Assembly: GCA_902491475.1 (NCBI GenBank)
Contig: CABUHY010000002.1
Coordinates: 62,001-126,000, forward strand
Length of the DNA: 64,000 nt
Source: an uncultured Eubacteriales bacterium
GTDB taxonomy: Bacteria > Bacillota > Clostridia > Oscillospirales > Acutalibacteraceae
Reading direction: 5' to 3'
Part shown: one piece after another, positions 49,502-58,468 of the stretch
Numbering within the stretch: the stretch's first letter is position 1
Layout: each line of letters begins with the position of its first letter
Program-made: the position numbers and the translations under genes
The notes under the pieces: generated by a model
What the model saw: only the letters and a program-made list of their open reading frames with translations
What the model was told of the DNA's origin: nothing
Databases searched by the model: none

Positions 49502-50765
49502 GAAATCAAGGCTTAGAATAATTCTGTCTATTATGGCTGTTATGGTGCTGATACTCGGCGGAACCTTTGCAGTTATTTACGGGACAAGCTATGCGAGAAT
49601 GACCTCGGACAACCGCCGTATGCTTGAACAGTATGCAAGGGAATATTCGATTGAACGACCGCAGGAGACCGGCCCCGACGATCTGCTCGACGATATGCCG
49701 GAGAAGCCGACGGATGATGTAACGCCGCCCGAAAACGGTCAGCCGCCGCATGAGGACGAGCATAAATTCGATGTTTCCACCTTCTATTCGGTTGCGGTTT
49801 CCTCCGACGGTACGGTAATTAAAACCGACAACGGTTCGGGAACGCTTTATTCCGATGAAACGCTTGAAAAATATGCAGAGGAAATAATTAAAAACGGTTC
49901 GCAAAACGGAACCAAGGGAAGCCTGTCTTATCTTAAAACCGAAAAGGACGGTTATACCCTTGTCTGCTTTATAGATAATATTGTAATGCAGGGCAACATT
50001 TCAACGCTGTTTACAAACACGCTGATATTCGGCGGAATTTCGCTTGTGGCGGTGTTCTTTGCTTCGGTTTTCCTCGCAAAGCGCATAGTTTCTCCGCTCG
50101 AGGAGAGCTATGAAAAGCAAAAACAGTTTATTTCCGACGCGGGGCACGAGTTGAAAACTCCCGTTTCGGTAGTAAGCGCAAATGTCGAAATTCTTGAGCG
50201 TGAAATCGGAAGTAACAAGTGGCTCGAAAACATAAAATACGAAAACGGCAGAATGGGCGCACTGGTAAAACAGCTTTTAGAGCTTGCAAGGACGGAAAAT
50301 GTTGCGCCGAATATGCAAAGGCTTGATTTGAGCCGTCTGGTTTCGGGCGAGGCTCTGCCTTTTGAAAGCGTGGCTTTTGAAAACGGGCTTGAATTGACGG
50401 AAAATATTGCGGACGGTATTTTTGTCAACGGAGACGAAATCAAATTAAAACAGCTCTCGTCAATACTTATAGACAATGCCGTAAAACACAGCGAGGACGG
50501 AAAAAGCGTTGATATAAAGCTCACTTCCGAACACGGATGTGCAAAGCTTTCCGTTGTAAACGACGGACGGGAAATACCGCAGGAAAACAGAAAAAAGCTG
50601 TTTGAAAGGTTTTACCGTGAGGACGAGGCGAGAAACGACGACGGCCATTTCGGACTCGGACTTGCCATTGCCAAGGCGATTGCCGTTTCACATAAAGGAA
50701 AAATCGGCGTTTCCTGCTATGACGGCAAGGTGGAGTTTACGGTTACCCTGCCGCTTGCAAAATAG
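49494..50765 (+). CDS. Sensor histidine kinase
   Basis: 423 aa. Transmembrane segments near residues 8-30 and 171-195 enclose an extracellular domain of about 140 residues that contains an acidic Pro-rich stretch (MPEKPTDDVTPPENGQPP). A HisKA domain with DAGHELKTPVSV (His near 218) and a HATPase_c domain with NAVKHSEDGK (N box) and GLGLAIAKAI (G box) follow. It overlaps the regulator gene by eight bases. The signal is unknown; no HAMP domain is obvious. Confidence 0.94.
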   Translation: MFKKSRLRIILSIMAVMVLILGGTFAVIYGTSYARMTSDNRRMLEQYAREYSIERPQETGPDDLLDDMPEKPTDDVTPPENGQPPHEDEHKFDVSTFYSVAVSSDGTVIKTDNGSGTLYSDETLEKYAEEIIKNGSQNGTKGSLSYLKTEKDGYTLVCFIDNIVMQGNISTLFTNTLIFGGISLVAVFFASVFLAKRIVSPLEESYEKQKQFISDAGHELKTPVSVVSANVEILEREIGSNKWLENIKYENGRMGALVKQLLELARTENVAPNMQRLDLSRLVSGEALPFESVAFENGLELTENIADGIFVNGDEIKLKQLSSILIDNAVKHSEDGKSVDIKLTSEHGCAKLSVVNDGREIPQENRKKLFERFYREDEARNDDGHFGLGLAIAKAIAVSHKGKIGVSCYDGKVEFTVTLPLAK

Positions 50766-50781
50766 AATACAATATATAAAA

Positions 50782-50840
50782 ACAACCCTTTGTATCTTAT
50801 GAGTGCTCGGCTAAAGTACAAGGGGTTAATTTTTTTGAAA
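50782..50840 (+). terminator. Terminator after the histidine kinase gene
   Basis: AACCCTTTGTA and TACAAGGGGTT pair over about eleven positions (one G-U), with a T-run after the second arm. The loop is long (about 25 bases). Confidence 0.55.
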
Positions 50841-50854
50841 AAAACTTTTGACTT

Positions 50855-50887
50855 TTCAATTATTGTTCAATCTTCGACGAATATAAT
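50855..50887 (+). promoter_or_regulatory. Lipoprotein promoter with direct-repeat box (copy B)
   Basis: TTCAAT at 50855-50860 and 50866-50871 (period 11), followed by CTTCG, with a perfect TATAAT at 50882-50887, ten bases after the second repeat. Geometry is identical to copy A upstream of the response regulator. Confidence 0.78.
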
Positions 50888-50919
50888 ACGCTCAAAGATA
50901 AAGAACAGGAGGAGTCTTT

Positions 50920-52806
50920 ATGAAAACAAAATCAGAAAAAAGAAAAAACAACAGGCGGTCCGAAATAAAGAAAGCTACGGCTTTGTTATGCGCGGCGGCA
51001 ATTATTATATCCTTTACCGCTTGCGGAAAAAGCACGGACTATTCAAACGAGACCGTTGTCGGCAAGGTAACGGCGATAAAAGGCACAAAGGTTACCTTGC
51101 AGCTCGGCGAGCTCTCGGAGAGTGAAAAGCCCGAAATGCCGAGTGGGGACGGTCAGCAGGACGGACAGACCCCGCCCGAAAAACCGAGTACAGACGGTCA
51201 GCAGGACGGACAGACCCCGCCTGAAAAGCCGAGCACAGACGGACAGCAAAGCGGACAGACTCCGCCGGAGAAGCCCGACTCAAACGGTGTGGGAACGGCA
51301 CAGCCGTCCTCTTCGGACAATACGGGCGACGGTACGGAAGAAAACGGTGCACAAAGCGGTCAGACTGCTCCCGAAATGACCGGAACCCCGCAGGGCGAGG
51401 CTCCCTCGGGCGGCTTCGGCGGTATGCAGAGCTTTACTGCGGGCGATGAGACCGCAAAAATAGACCTTGACGGCGCAACGGTTACAGAAAATTCGCAGGA
51501 GGCTTCGCTTGACGACATAAGCGAGGGCGATGTTCTTAAAATCACATTCAACGACAGCAACGAACCCGAAACGGTGGAAATTATATCGGTGTCATCGGGT
51601 AATTCGGGCAGCGTCTCGCAGGGCTCAAGCGCAAATACCATTGATGAAAACGGCACATTTAACGGCAACGAATATACTTCTACGGGCGACGATGAAAACG
51701 CCCTCAGAGTTGACGGCGCAGAGGTAACACTTAACGGTATTACCGTCAGCAAAAGCTCGGGCTCAAGCTCAAACACGGAAAACGGCGACTTTTACGGCGT
51801 AAACGCCACCTTGCTTGCCACAAACGGCGCAACGGTAACGATTAAAAACGCAAAAATAAAATCGTCTGCACAAAACGGCAACGGCGTGTTCAGCTACGGA
51901 AGCAGAACAACGGTAAACATCTCAGATTCCGTAATCACAACGACAGCCGACAACTCCGGTGGTATTCAGACCACGGGCGGAGCGACAACAAACGCCGAAA
52001 ATCTTACGGTTAACACCTCGGGCAACTCCTCGGCGGCAATCCGTTCGGACAGAGGCGGCGGAACGGTCAATGTAAACGGCGGAACTTACACCTCAAACGG
52101 TTATAACTCCCCTGCCGTTTATTCGACGGCGGCAATCACGGTGTCAAACGCAACGCTCACGGCAAACAATTCCGAAGCGCTTGTTATAGAGGGTAAGAAC
52201 TCGATAACTCTTACCGATTGCACGGTTATGGGCAATATGAGCGATACGAACGGAACAAGCTCGGACGAAAATGTACACAATGTGATGATATATCAGTCAA
52301 TGTCGGGCGACGCGGATGTCGGCACAAGCAATTTCACAATGACGGGCGGCTCGCTCACTTCAAATAACGGCGATATGTTCTATATCACAAACACAGCCTG
52401 CAATATCACGCTTTCGGGCGTTGCGCTTACAAACAACGATACGGACGCATATCTTATGAGAATTTGCGGCAACTCCGCTTCTCACGGTTGGGGTACTTCG
52501 GGCAGCAACGGCGCACAGGTAGTGTTCAGTGCGGACTCGCAGACGCTTTCGGGTAATATTTCGGTTGACACGATTTCAACGCTTAATATGACCTTGAAGG
52601 GCAACAGCGTATTTAACGGAACCGTCAATATCGTTGACAACGCACAGAACGGAACGGCAGTTTCCGACAATGCGGTTGTAACGGTTGAAGCGGGCAGCGT
52701 ATGGAACCTTACGGGAAACTGTACTCTTACATCGCTTACGAATAACGGCACGATAAATTTCAACGGGTACACAATAACCCTTGCGGACGGCACGGTGCTG
52801 TCATAA
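50920..52806 (+). CDS. Exported repeat lipoprotein with beta-helix-like carbohydrate-binding region
   Basis: 628 aa. A basic N-terminus and a hydrophobic segment end in the lipobox FTAC (Cys near residue 30). Residues 77-121 are three 15-residue repeats of the type DGQQDGQTPPEKPST, then a Ser/Gly/Thr-rich region to about 165. From about 235 to the end the protein is Asn/Thr/Gly-rich with short regular beta turns (for example VTLNGITVSKSSG, VTIKNAKIKSS), as in right-handed beta-helix proteins annotated as carbohydrate-binding (Cthe_2159 type). Controlled presumably by the adjacent two-component system. Ligand unknown. Confidence 0.83.
   Translation: MKTKSEKRKNNRRSEIKKATALLCAAAIIISFTACGKSTDYSNETVVGKVTAIKGTKVTLQLGELSESEKPEMPSGDGQQDGQTPPEKPSTDGQQDGQTPPEKPSTDGQQSGQTPPEKPDSNGVGTAQPSSSDNTGDGTEENGAQSGQTAPEMTGTPQGEAPSGGFGGMQSFTAGDETAKIDLDGATVTENSQEASLDDISEGDVLKITFNDSNEPETVEIISVSSGNSGSVSQGSSANTIDENGTFNGNEYTSTGDDENALRVDGAEVTLNGITVSKSSGSSSNTENGDFYGVNATLLATNGATVTIKNAKIKSSAQNGNGVFSYGSRTTVNISDSVITTTADNSGGIQTTGGATTNAENLTVNTSGNSSAAIRSDRGGGTVNVNGGTYTSNGYNSPAVYSTAAITVSNATLTANNSEALVIEGKNSITLTDCTVMGNMSDTNGTSSDENVHNVMIYQSMSGDADVGTSNFTMTGGSLTSNNGDMFYITNTACNITLSGVALTNNDTDAYLMRICGNSASHGWGTSGSNGAQVVFSADSQTLSGNISVDTISTLNMTLKGNSVFNGTVNIVDNAQNGTAVSDNAVVTVEAGSVWNLTGNCTLTSLTNNGTINFNGYTITLADGTVLS
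51148..51282 (+). repeat. Three 45-base tandem repeats in the lipoprotein gene
   Basis: Units start at 51148, 51193 and 51238. The first two are nearly identical at the DNA level, the third has diverged, and each encodes one Pro-rich 15-residue unit. Copy number could vary between strains. Confidence 0.85.
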
Positions 52807-52819
52807 AAGTATAAAAAAG

Positions 52820-52847
52820 AACCGATGCATTGCATCGGTTTTTTTAT
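52820..52847 (+). terminator. Terminator after the lipoprotein gene
   Basis: AACCGATGCA and TGCATCGGTT form a ten-pair stem with a T-run. Confidence 0.9.
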
Positions 52848-53038
52848 TGGGTTATTTAGAATAATTCGGTCAGGACTTCTGTCCACCACAAACATCTGTC
52901 CTTGTTCGAGTATTATAATAACATCGGATTATTGCAAAGTGCACACAAAATTGTGAACAAATTGTTAACAATCGCACTTTTTATTGCTTTTCTTTCGGTT
53001 TTTTTATTCTTTCTTGTGTCTTATCGCTTCAAACATAC

Positions 53039-53067
53039 TTGACATTATTACTTGTGTGTTGTATAAT
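53039..53067 (+). promoter_or_regulatory. rpsU promoter
   Basis: Perfect TTGACA (53039-53044), a 17-base spacer and perfect TATAAT (53062-53067). The remainder of the gap from 52848 to 53038 shows nothing else. Confidence 0.88.
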
Positions 53068-53101
53068 ATTGCAGAATTTACGATTAAAGGGAGGGAATAA
53101 T

Positions 53102-53278
53102 GTGAGCCAGGTAAAAGTTAAGGACAACGAGTCTTTGGAAAGCGCTCTCAGACGCTTTAAGAGACAGACCTCTCGTGACGGCGTAATCCAGGAAGTTCGT
53201 AAAAGAGAACACTACGAAAAGCCTTCTGTAAAGAGAAAGAAGAAGTCGGAAGCAGCTCGTAAAAGAAAGTATAAATAA
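53102..53278 (+). CDS. rpsU: 30S ribosomal protein S21
   Basis: 58 aa, starting at GTG 53102 with GGGAGGG upstream. [22 protein letters not shown], then the basic tail [26 protein letters not shown], is S21. The frame is open back to the promoter, but that part is not S21. It is followed by a terminator. Confidence 0.96.
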   Translation: MSQVKVKDNESLESALRRFKRQTSRDGVIQEVRKREHYEKPSVKRKKKSEAARKRKYK

Positions 53279-53347
53279 TGCGGGCTTGTCGAGTAGGCTT
53301 TACGGGTTTTGCCCGTCGGCTCTCGGAGCAAATAAGTTTTGAGTAAA

Positions 53348-53380
53348 ACACCGACATACCGTGCGTATGCCGGTGCTTTT
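53348..53380 (+). terminator. Terminator after rpsU
   Basis: CACCGACATAC and GTATGCCGGTG pair over eleven positions (one G-U) with a T-rich end. Confidence 0.8.
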
Positions 53381-53460
53381 ATTTCACGGCGTAAATTATG
53401 CTGCCCTGCGGACTGCGGCGGGGCAGAAAACATCTTTTAATCGGAAAGGCGTTGAGAAAT

Positions 53461-53997
53461 ATGGACAAAAAGGACCTTACCATGCCGAGATACAGGTTCA
53501 GGTGTGTGCTTGACATAACTCCCGAAGATTTGCGTAAAATGGGTGCAAAGGCGGTAGGACTTGATATTGACAACACCATAGCGCCCGACGGAACGCTGAA
53601 TTTTGTTGAGGGTATCCGTGAGTGGGTTGACAAAATCCAAAAAGCGGGCTTCCCGATTACCGTTATTTCCAACGGAACTTTTATAAGGGTCATACCCATT
53701 TCAAAATACCTCGGCGGTCTGCCGTATGTGCATCTTTCACTCAAGCCGTTCCCGTTCGGGCTTAAAAAGGCGGCTAAGCGTATGGGCGTCGATATTTCCG
53801 AGCTTGCAATGATAGGCGACCAGCTTTTTTCCGATATAAAGGCGGCAAATCTCTGCGGCGCAATACCCGTAAGGGTTGACCCGCTCCCCGCAAAAAGTCT
53901 TTATCCGCATTATTATAAATGGAAAAGCAAGAGGGAAGAACCGATAATCAGGGAATTTGAAAAAAATCACGGTTACGGAGTTGACGGAAATGATTGA
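53461..53997 (+). CDS. YqeG-family HAD phosphatase
   Basis: HAD superfamily class IIIA phosphatase. Motif I is GLDIDNTIAP (DxD near residue 36), motif II VISNGTF near 71, and motif IV MIGDQLFSDIKAAN near 118. Start is uncertain: ATG 53461 with AAAGG eleven bases upstream, or ATG 53482 with AAAGGA at better spacing, which then begins near the usual family start. Length is 171-178 aa. It overlaps the peptidase gene by eight bases. Confidence 0.9.
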   Translation: MDKKDLTMPRYRFRCVLDITPEDLRKMGAKAVGLDIDNTIAPDGTLNFVEGIREWVDKIQKAGFPITVISNGTFIRVIPISKYLGGLPYVHLSLKPFPFGLKKAAKRMGVDISELAMIGDQLFSDIKAANLCGAIPVRVDPLPAKSLYPHYYKWKSKREEPIIREFEKNHGYGVDGND

Positions 53998-55054
53998 AAA
54001 ACTTAAAGAGTATCTTAAATCGGCGCCGTTTGATGCGGCGTTGATAATTTCTCTCGAAAACAGGTTTTATTTTACACGCTTTGCCTCGTCTGACGGCTAT
54101 CTTATAGCTACTGCCGAAAAGGCGGTGTTCATAACCGACGGCAGATACATCGAGGCGGCGCAAAAAACCGTTGAGGGCTGCGAGGTTCTGCTCCAGACAA
54201 GGAGCATATCGCAGATAAAGGAAGTGCTTGCTTCGCTCGGAGCAAGAAGCGTTGCTGTCGAAGCGGACAGAATGACTCTGAAACAATACACTTCATTTGC
54301 GGGAGCGCTTGACGGAATTGATATTGTTGCCGACGGAGAGCTTGACTCGGCGATAACGGATATAAGAAACGTAAAGGACAAATCGGAAGTTGAAAAAATC
54401 ATAAGGGCACAGAGGATTGCCGAAGAGGCGTTCCGACACATTTTGACCTTTATAAAAGAGGGCGTTACCGAAAAAGAGGTTGCGCTCGAACTCGATTACT
54501 ATATGCTTTCGCACGGGGCGGACGGACTTTCGTTTGAGACGATAGCGATAAGCGGCAAGAACACATCAAAGCCGCACGGTGTACCGTCGGACAAGAAAAT
54601 CGAAAAAGGCGACTTTGTCACAATGGATTTCGGTGCTGTCGTCGAGGGCTATCACAGCGATATGACAAGAACCGTTGCGGTGGGCTTTGTAAGCGAGGAG
54701 CAGAGAGCGGTCTATGAAACGGTACTCAGGGCACAGGCACAGGCGCAGCTTGCCGCAAAGCCCGGAGCGGTGTGCAAAAATGTTGACCGTGCCGCAAGAG
54801 AGGTCATAGAAGATGCGGGTTACGGCGAATACTTCAACCATTCCACGGGTCACGGAGTCGGCGTTGAAATTCACGAGTTCCCCAACCTTTCGCCCGTATG
54901 CGAAAAAGAGCTGATTGCGGGCAATGTCGTGACCGACGAGCCGGGTATATATATTCCCGAAAAATTCGGCGTGCGTATTGAGGATATGCTGCTGATAACC
55001 GAAAACGGCTGCGAAAACCTTACGAGAGCACCTAAAGAATTGATAATACTGTAA
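53990..55054 (+). CDS. Xaa-Pro peptidase (M24B, PepP/YqhT type)
   Basis: 354 aa. N-terminal creatinase-like domain, then the pita-bread metallopeptidase with metal ligands in TMDFGAVVEGYHSDMTR (two Asp), GHGVGVEIHEFP (His), DEPGIY (Glu) and GVRIEDM (Glu). The ATG at 53990 has GGAG nearby; the frame is open somewhat further upstream inside yqeG. In many Firmicutes this gene precedes efp, as here. Confidence 0.94.
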   Translation: MIEKLKEYLKSAPFDAALIISLENRFYFTRFASSDGYLIATAEKAVFITDGRYIEAAQKTVEGCEVLLQTRSISQIKEVLASLGARSVAVEADRMTLKQYTSFAGALDGIDIVADGELDSAITDIRNVKDKSEVEKIIRAQRIAEEAFRHILTFIKEGVTEKEVALELDYYMLSHGADGLSFETIAISGKNTSKPHGVPSDKKIEKGDFVTMDFGAVVEGYHSDMTRTVAVGFVSEEQRAVYETVLRAQAQAQLAAKPGAVCKNVDRAAREVIEDAGYGEYFNHSTGHGVGVEIHEFPNLSPVCEKELIAGNVVTDEPGIYIPEKFGVRIEDMLLITENGCENLTRAPKELIIL

Positions 55055-55061
55055 AAACTAC

Positions 55062-55090
55062 TTGAAAAATATTCAAATATAGGATAAAAT
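55062..55090 (+). promoter_or_regulatory. efp promoter
   Basis: TTGAAA (55062-55067), a 17-base spacer and TAAAAT (55085-55090). Confidence 0.6.
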
Positions 55091-55146
55091 AAAATTGTAA
55101 AATTATGTTTCGCATTTAAGTGTGCGGAAAAAAGGAGGATTTATTT

Positions 55147-55707
55147 ATGATTTCAGCTGGTGATTTCAGAAACGGCGTAACATTTGAGGAAGACGGCCAG
55201 GTACTTCAGGTTGTTGAATTCCAGCACGTTAAACCCGGTAAGGGCGCCGCTTTTGTCAGAACAAAAACCAAGAACGTTCTTACGGGCGCAGTAGTTGAAA
55301 AGAGCTACAACCCCACAGCAAAGTTCCCGACAGCATTTATAGAGAGAAAAGATATGGAATATTCTTACGCTGACGGCGACCTTTATTACTTTATGGATTC
55401 GGAAACCTATGAGCTTGTACCGATTAACGCAAGCGACCTTTCGGACAACTTCAAGTTCGTTAAGGAAAATATGGTTTGCAAAATCCTTTCTTACAAAGGA
55501 AAGGTTTTCGGCGTAGAGCCCCCCACATTCGTAGTTCTTGAAGTTACAAAGACAGAACCCGGATTCAAGGGCGATACCGCTACAAACGCAACAAAGCCCG
55601 CAACGCTTGAGACAGGCGCTGAAATCAAGGTTCCGCTTTTCATCAACGAGGGCGAAACAATTCAGATCGACACCAGAACAGGCGAGTACATGGGACGCGC
55701 TAACTAA
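55147..55707 (+). CDS. efp: Elongation factor P
   Basis: 186 aa factor that relieves ribosome stalling at polyproline. The ATG at 55147 has a strong AAGGAGG site and gives the family start [10 protein letters not shown]. The loop that carries the modified residue reads [12 protein letters not shown], with Lys at the tip (near residue 32). The C-terminal OB domains are intact. Note that the lipoprotein and kinase of this window contain Pro-Pro motifs that would need EF-P. Confidence 0.96.
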   Translation: MISAGDFRNGVTFEEDGQVLQVVEFQHVKPGKGAAFVRTKTKNVLTGAVVEKSYNPTAKFPTAFIERKDMEYSYADGDLYYFMDSETYELVPINASDLSDNFKFVKENMVCKILSYKGKVFGVEPPTFVVLEVTKTEPGFKGDTATNATKPATLETGAEIKVPLFINEGETIQIDTRTGEYMGRAN

Positions 55708-55719
55708 CGGAGGTATTTT

Positions 55720-56151
55720 ATGATGACAGTTACTGAGAAAGCAGCATACCTTAAAGGACTTGCATCGGGTCTTGCTCTCGATGAAAACAAGCCCGAAACA
55801 AAGCTTATCAATGCAATGATGGATGTAATCGACGACCTTGCTCTTTCGGTTGCGGACCTTGAGGACGAAATTGCCCTTGTTACGGAACAGCTTGACGCTG
55901 TTGACGAGGACCTTGATTCTCTTGAGGAGTTCGTTTATGAGGACGACTGCGACTGTGATTGCGACGATTGCTGCGATGACGAAGAGATGTACGAGGTTGA
56001 GTGCCCCGCTTGCCACGAGATAGTTGAGTTTGACGAGGACTCGATTCTTGACGGCTTTGCAGAGTGCCCCAACTGCGGCGAAAGCCTTGAATTCGACCTT
56101 GACGGTTGCGATTGCGAAGATTGCGACGGTTGTGAGGACGACGAGGACTGA
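55720..56151 (+). CDS. Acidic zinc-ribbon protein with CD1247-type N-terminal domain
   Basis: 143 aa. Residues 1-65 are a helical region (EKAAYLKGLASGLALDENKPETKLINAMMDVIDDLA) found in clostridial CD1247-type proteins. It is followed by a Cys/Asp string (DDCDCDCDDCCDDEE), a zinc ribbon (CPACHEIVEF, then CPNCGESLEF) and a second Cys/Asp tail. About a third of all residues are Asp or Glu. It lies 12 bases after efp. Function unknown; the acidic Cys motifs could bind metal. Confidence 0.85.
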   Translation: MMTVTEKAAYLKGLASGLALDENKPETKLINAMMDVIDDLALSVADLEDEIALVTEQLDAVDEDLDSLEEFVYEDDCDCDCDDCCDDEEMYEVECPACHEIVEFDEDSILDGFAECPNCGESLEFDLDGCDCEDCDGCEDDED

Positions 56152-56167
56152 TTTTTAATTAAATTTT

Positions 56168-56203
56168 AAGCGAGAGCTCAACCGAGTTCTCGCTTATTTT
56201 TTT
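56168..56203 (+). terminator. Terminator between convergent genes at 56.2 kb
   Basis: AAGCGAGA and TCTCGCTT form an eight-pair stem extended by GCTC/GAGT, with a T-run on the plus side. Confidence 0.85.
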
Positions 56204-56204
56204 A

Positions 56205-56963
56205 TCACTGTTTGATTTGCTTGCCTGCTCCGTCGATTTTATAGGGCTCGGGGTATATGAGCTGGGAAACGGTCACAAAGGAATATCCGTCGGCTGCAAG
56301 CGAAGTGAGGACGGCGTCGAGCGCCTCGGGCGTGTTTTTGACATCGTTGTGAAAAAGTATTATCGAGCCGTTTTCGGTTGCGGACAGCACCCGTTTGGTC
56401 ATTTCGTCGCAGGATATGCCCCGCCAATCAAGCGAGTCCACCGACCACTGAACGGTAGTCATATTCGCCCTCTTTGCCGCAGCCTCGCTTGTGTCGGTAT
56501 AGTCGCCCGACGGAGAACGAAGAAGCTTCGGCGTTTCCCCCGTTATGCTTTCAAGTACGGCGTTGCATTTGTTTATGTCGTCATAAACTCCGTTTTCGTC
56601 AAGTGTGCTGTATGCTGTGTGATTATAGGAGTGGTTCGCGATTTCGTGCCCTGCGTCATAAAACTTTTTAACGCTTTCGGGATATTTTTCTCCCCATTCT
56701 CCGACAATAAAAAAGGTTGCCTTTGCATTGTGCGAGGCAAGGATTTCGATAAGCCTGTCGGTGTCGGAATTGCCCCAGGCGGCGTCAAAGGTCACGGCGA
56801 CACGCTTTTCGTCGGTTTCGACGCAATAGATGGGGATAATCTTTTTCGGAGAAGCATCCGTCTGCACCGTGTTATCCGTAACACAGGCGGCGGCAACTGC
56901 GACGGTAAGGCAGAAAATGCATATAATGAATATGGTTTTTTTAGTGATTATCATATATTTCAA
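56205..56963 (-). CDS. Polysaccharide deacetylase (NodB domain), secreted or membrane-anchored
   Basis: About 252 aa. An N-terminal hydrophobic segment (residues 8-29) ends near a Cys in AAAC, so it is exported and possibly lipidated. The NodB domain has VTFDAAWGNSDT (the DD pair of the usual TFDDG is reduced to one Asp), metal-binding HSYNHT (H-x3-H) near 122 and RSPSGDYTD near 154. This variant is common in clostridial PdaB-like proteins tied to spore or wall peptidoglycan. I prefer TTG 56963 (9 bases after GGAG); ATG 56972 touches the GGAG. Confidence 0.85.
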   Translation of the reverse strand: MKYMIITKKTIFIICIFCLTVAVAAACVTDNTVQTDASPKKIIPIYCVETDEKRVAVTFDAAWGNSDTDRLIEILASHNAKATFFIVGEWGEKYPESVKKFYDAGHEIANHSYNHTAYSTLDENGVYDDINKCNAVLESITGETPKLLRSPSGDYTDTSEAAAKRANMTTVQWSVDSLDWRGISCDEMTKRVLSATENGSIILFHNDVKNTPEALDAVLTSLAADGYSFVTVSQLIYPEPYKIDGAGKQIKQ

Positions 56964-57036
56964 AGCTCTCATCTCCTCTTAAAAAGTATATTTGGGTAAG
57001 AGGAGAAAAAGACGGGAGAAAGCATATTTTTGCTTG

Positions 57037-57064
57037 TTGACATTGAAAGGTTAAGTGTTATAAT
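57037..57064 (+). promoter_or_regulatory. trkA-trkH promoter
   Basis: Perfect TTGACA (57037-57042), a 16-base spacer and TATAAT (57059-57064). Confidence 0.75.
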
Positions 57065-57108
57065 ATACACTGAATTTCGCATTGAATTATATTCAAGGAG
57101 ACGGGGAA

Positions 57109-58467
57109 ATGAAAATCGTTATTGCCGGAGCAGGCAGAGTAGGATATTCCATTGCACACGAACTTTCCAAGGAAAACCACGACATTACGGTAATTGAACA
57201 AAATGAAAAAAGGCTCAGAGAGGTTGAGAACACCCTTGATGTTATGACGATTGCGGGCAATGCCGCAAGCTATGAAACGCTCAACGAGCTTCAGCTCAAA
57301 GATACGGATTTGCTTATTGCGGCTATGAAAGAGGATGAGCTTAATATGCTCTGTTGCCTTACCGCAAAAAAGCTCGGCGTAAGGCACACGATTGCAAGAG
57401 TCAGAAACCGTGAATATTTCAGACAGACCGAATTCCTTAAAGACGATTTGGGTCTTACAATGACCTTTAACCCGGAAGAGGATACGGCAAGCGACATTTC
57501 GAGAATATTACGCTTCCCATCGGCTTCAAAGGTTGAGTCCTTTGCAAACAGTAAGGCGGAGTCGGTCGAGATAAGAGTCGGCGAGTCAAATCCGCTTGTA
57601 AATATGAAGCTTTACGACTTAAAGGCTAAAACGGACGCCAATATTCTTGCCTGTGCGGTTGCAAGGGGCAAGGAGGTGTTTATCCCGAGGGGCGATTTTG
57701 AAATTAGAGCAGGCGACAGGATAAACATAATCGGTTCTTATAAGGAAATAAACAAGTTTATCAAAAAGCTCGGCGGCCGCAAGCACGGCGTAAAGACTGT
57801 ACTTATCCTCGGCGGAGGAAATATTGCTTATTATCTTGCAAAGCAGCTTGCAAACCTCGGAATTACAATAAAAATAATCGAATGGGATAAAAAGGTCTGT
57901 GAAAAGTTCAAGACCGCTTTCCCGAAAGCTAATGTTGTTCTTGCGGACGGGACAAATCCCGAAATATTGGAAGAAGAGGGCATCGAAATGGCGGATGCCT
58001 TTGTTGCGATAACCGGAGATGATGAGAACAATGTTATCGGCTCAATGTTTGCGATGTCTGTCGGAGTCGACAAGGTAATTGCGAAAATTAAGGAAAGCCA
58101 TATAATCAGAATGCTTGCAGGCAACAGTATTGACAGTATCGTTCAGCCGTCAAGCATAGCTACGCAGAAGATTGTGCGTTATGTCCGTTCAATGCAGAAT
58201 GCGTATGATTCGAGCCTTGACTCTCTTTACTATATATTTGAGCGCAAGGTCGAGATAATGGAGCTTAAAGTAAATGAAAATGCGGACTATCTCGACATTC
58301 CGATTAAGGAATTGAATGTCCGTGACGACGCTATTATCGCTTCGATAATCAGAAACGGAGTTTGTATTATTCCGTCCGGCGACGATGTTATTAAAGCCGG
58401 CGACGATGTTATAATTGCCACAACTCATAAGGGTATAACAAAGCTCGACAAGGTTTTGGAGGCCTGA
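57109..58467 (+). CDS. trkA: Trk potassium-uptake regulatory subunit TrkA
   Basis: 452 aa with the duplicated layout of TrkA: Rossmann RCK-N domain starting MKIVIAGAGRVGYSIA, TrkA-C domain (about 145-215), second Rossmann domain (VLILGGGNIAYYLAKQL near 230), second TrkA-C domain ending at about 450. The ATG at 57109 has GGAG upstream and places the nucleotide motif at the terminus. It gates TrkH, encoded one base later. Confidence 0.95.
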   Translation: MKIVIAGAGRVGYSIAHELSKENHDITVIEQNEKRLREVENTLDVMTIAGNAASYETLNELQLKDTDLLIAAMKEDELNMLCCLTAKKLGVRHTIARVRNREYFRQTEFLKDDLGLTMTFNPEEDTASDISRILRFPSASKVESFANSKAESVEIRVGESNPLVNMKLYDLKAKTDANILACAVARGKEVFIPRGDFEIRAGDRINIIGSYKEINKFIKKLGGRKHGVKTVLILGGGNIAYYLAKQLANLGITIKIIEWDKKVCEKFKTAFPKANVVLADGTNPEILEEEGIEMADAFVAITGDDENNVIGSMFAMSVGVDKVIAKIKESHIIRMLAGNSIDSIVQPSSIATQKIVRYVRSMQNAYDSSLDSLYYIFERKVEIMELKVNENADYLDIPIKELNVRDDAIIASIIRNGVCIIPSGDDVIKAGDDVIIATTHKGITKLDKVLEA

Positions 58468-58468
58468 T

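Noticed and set aside
53279..53460. A coding start for YqeG at 53398
   Set aside because: The frame is open there, but that part overlaps the rpsU terminator region and carries no family sequence or good ribosome site.
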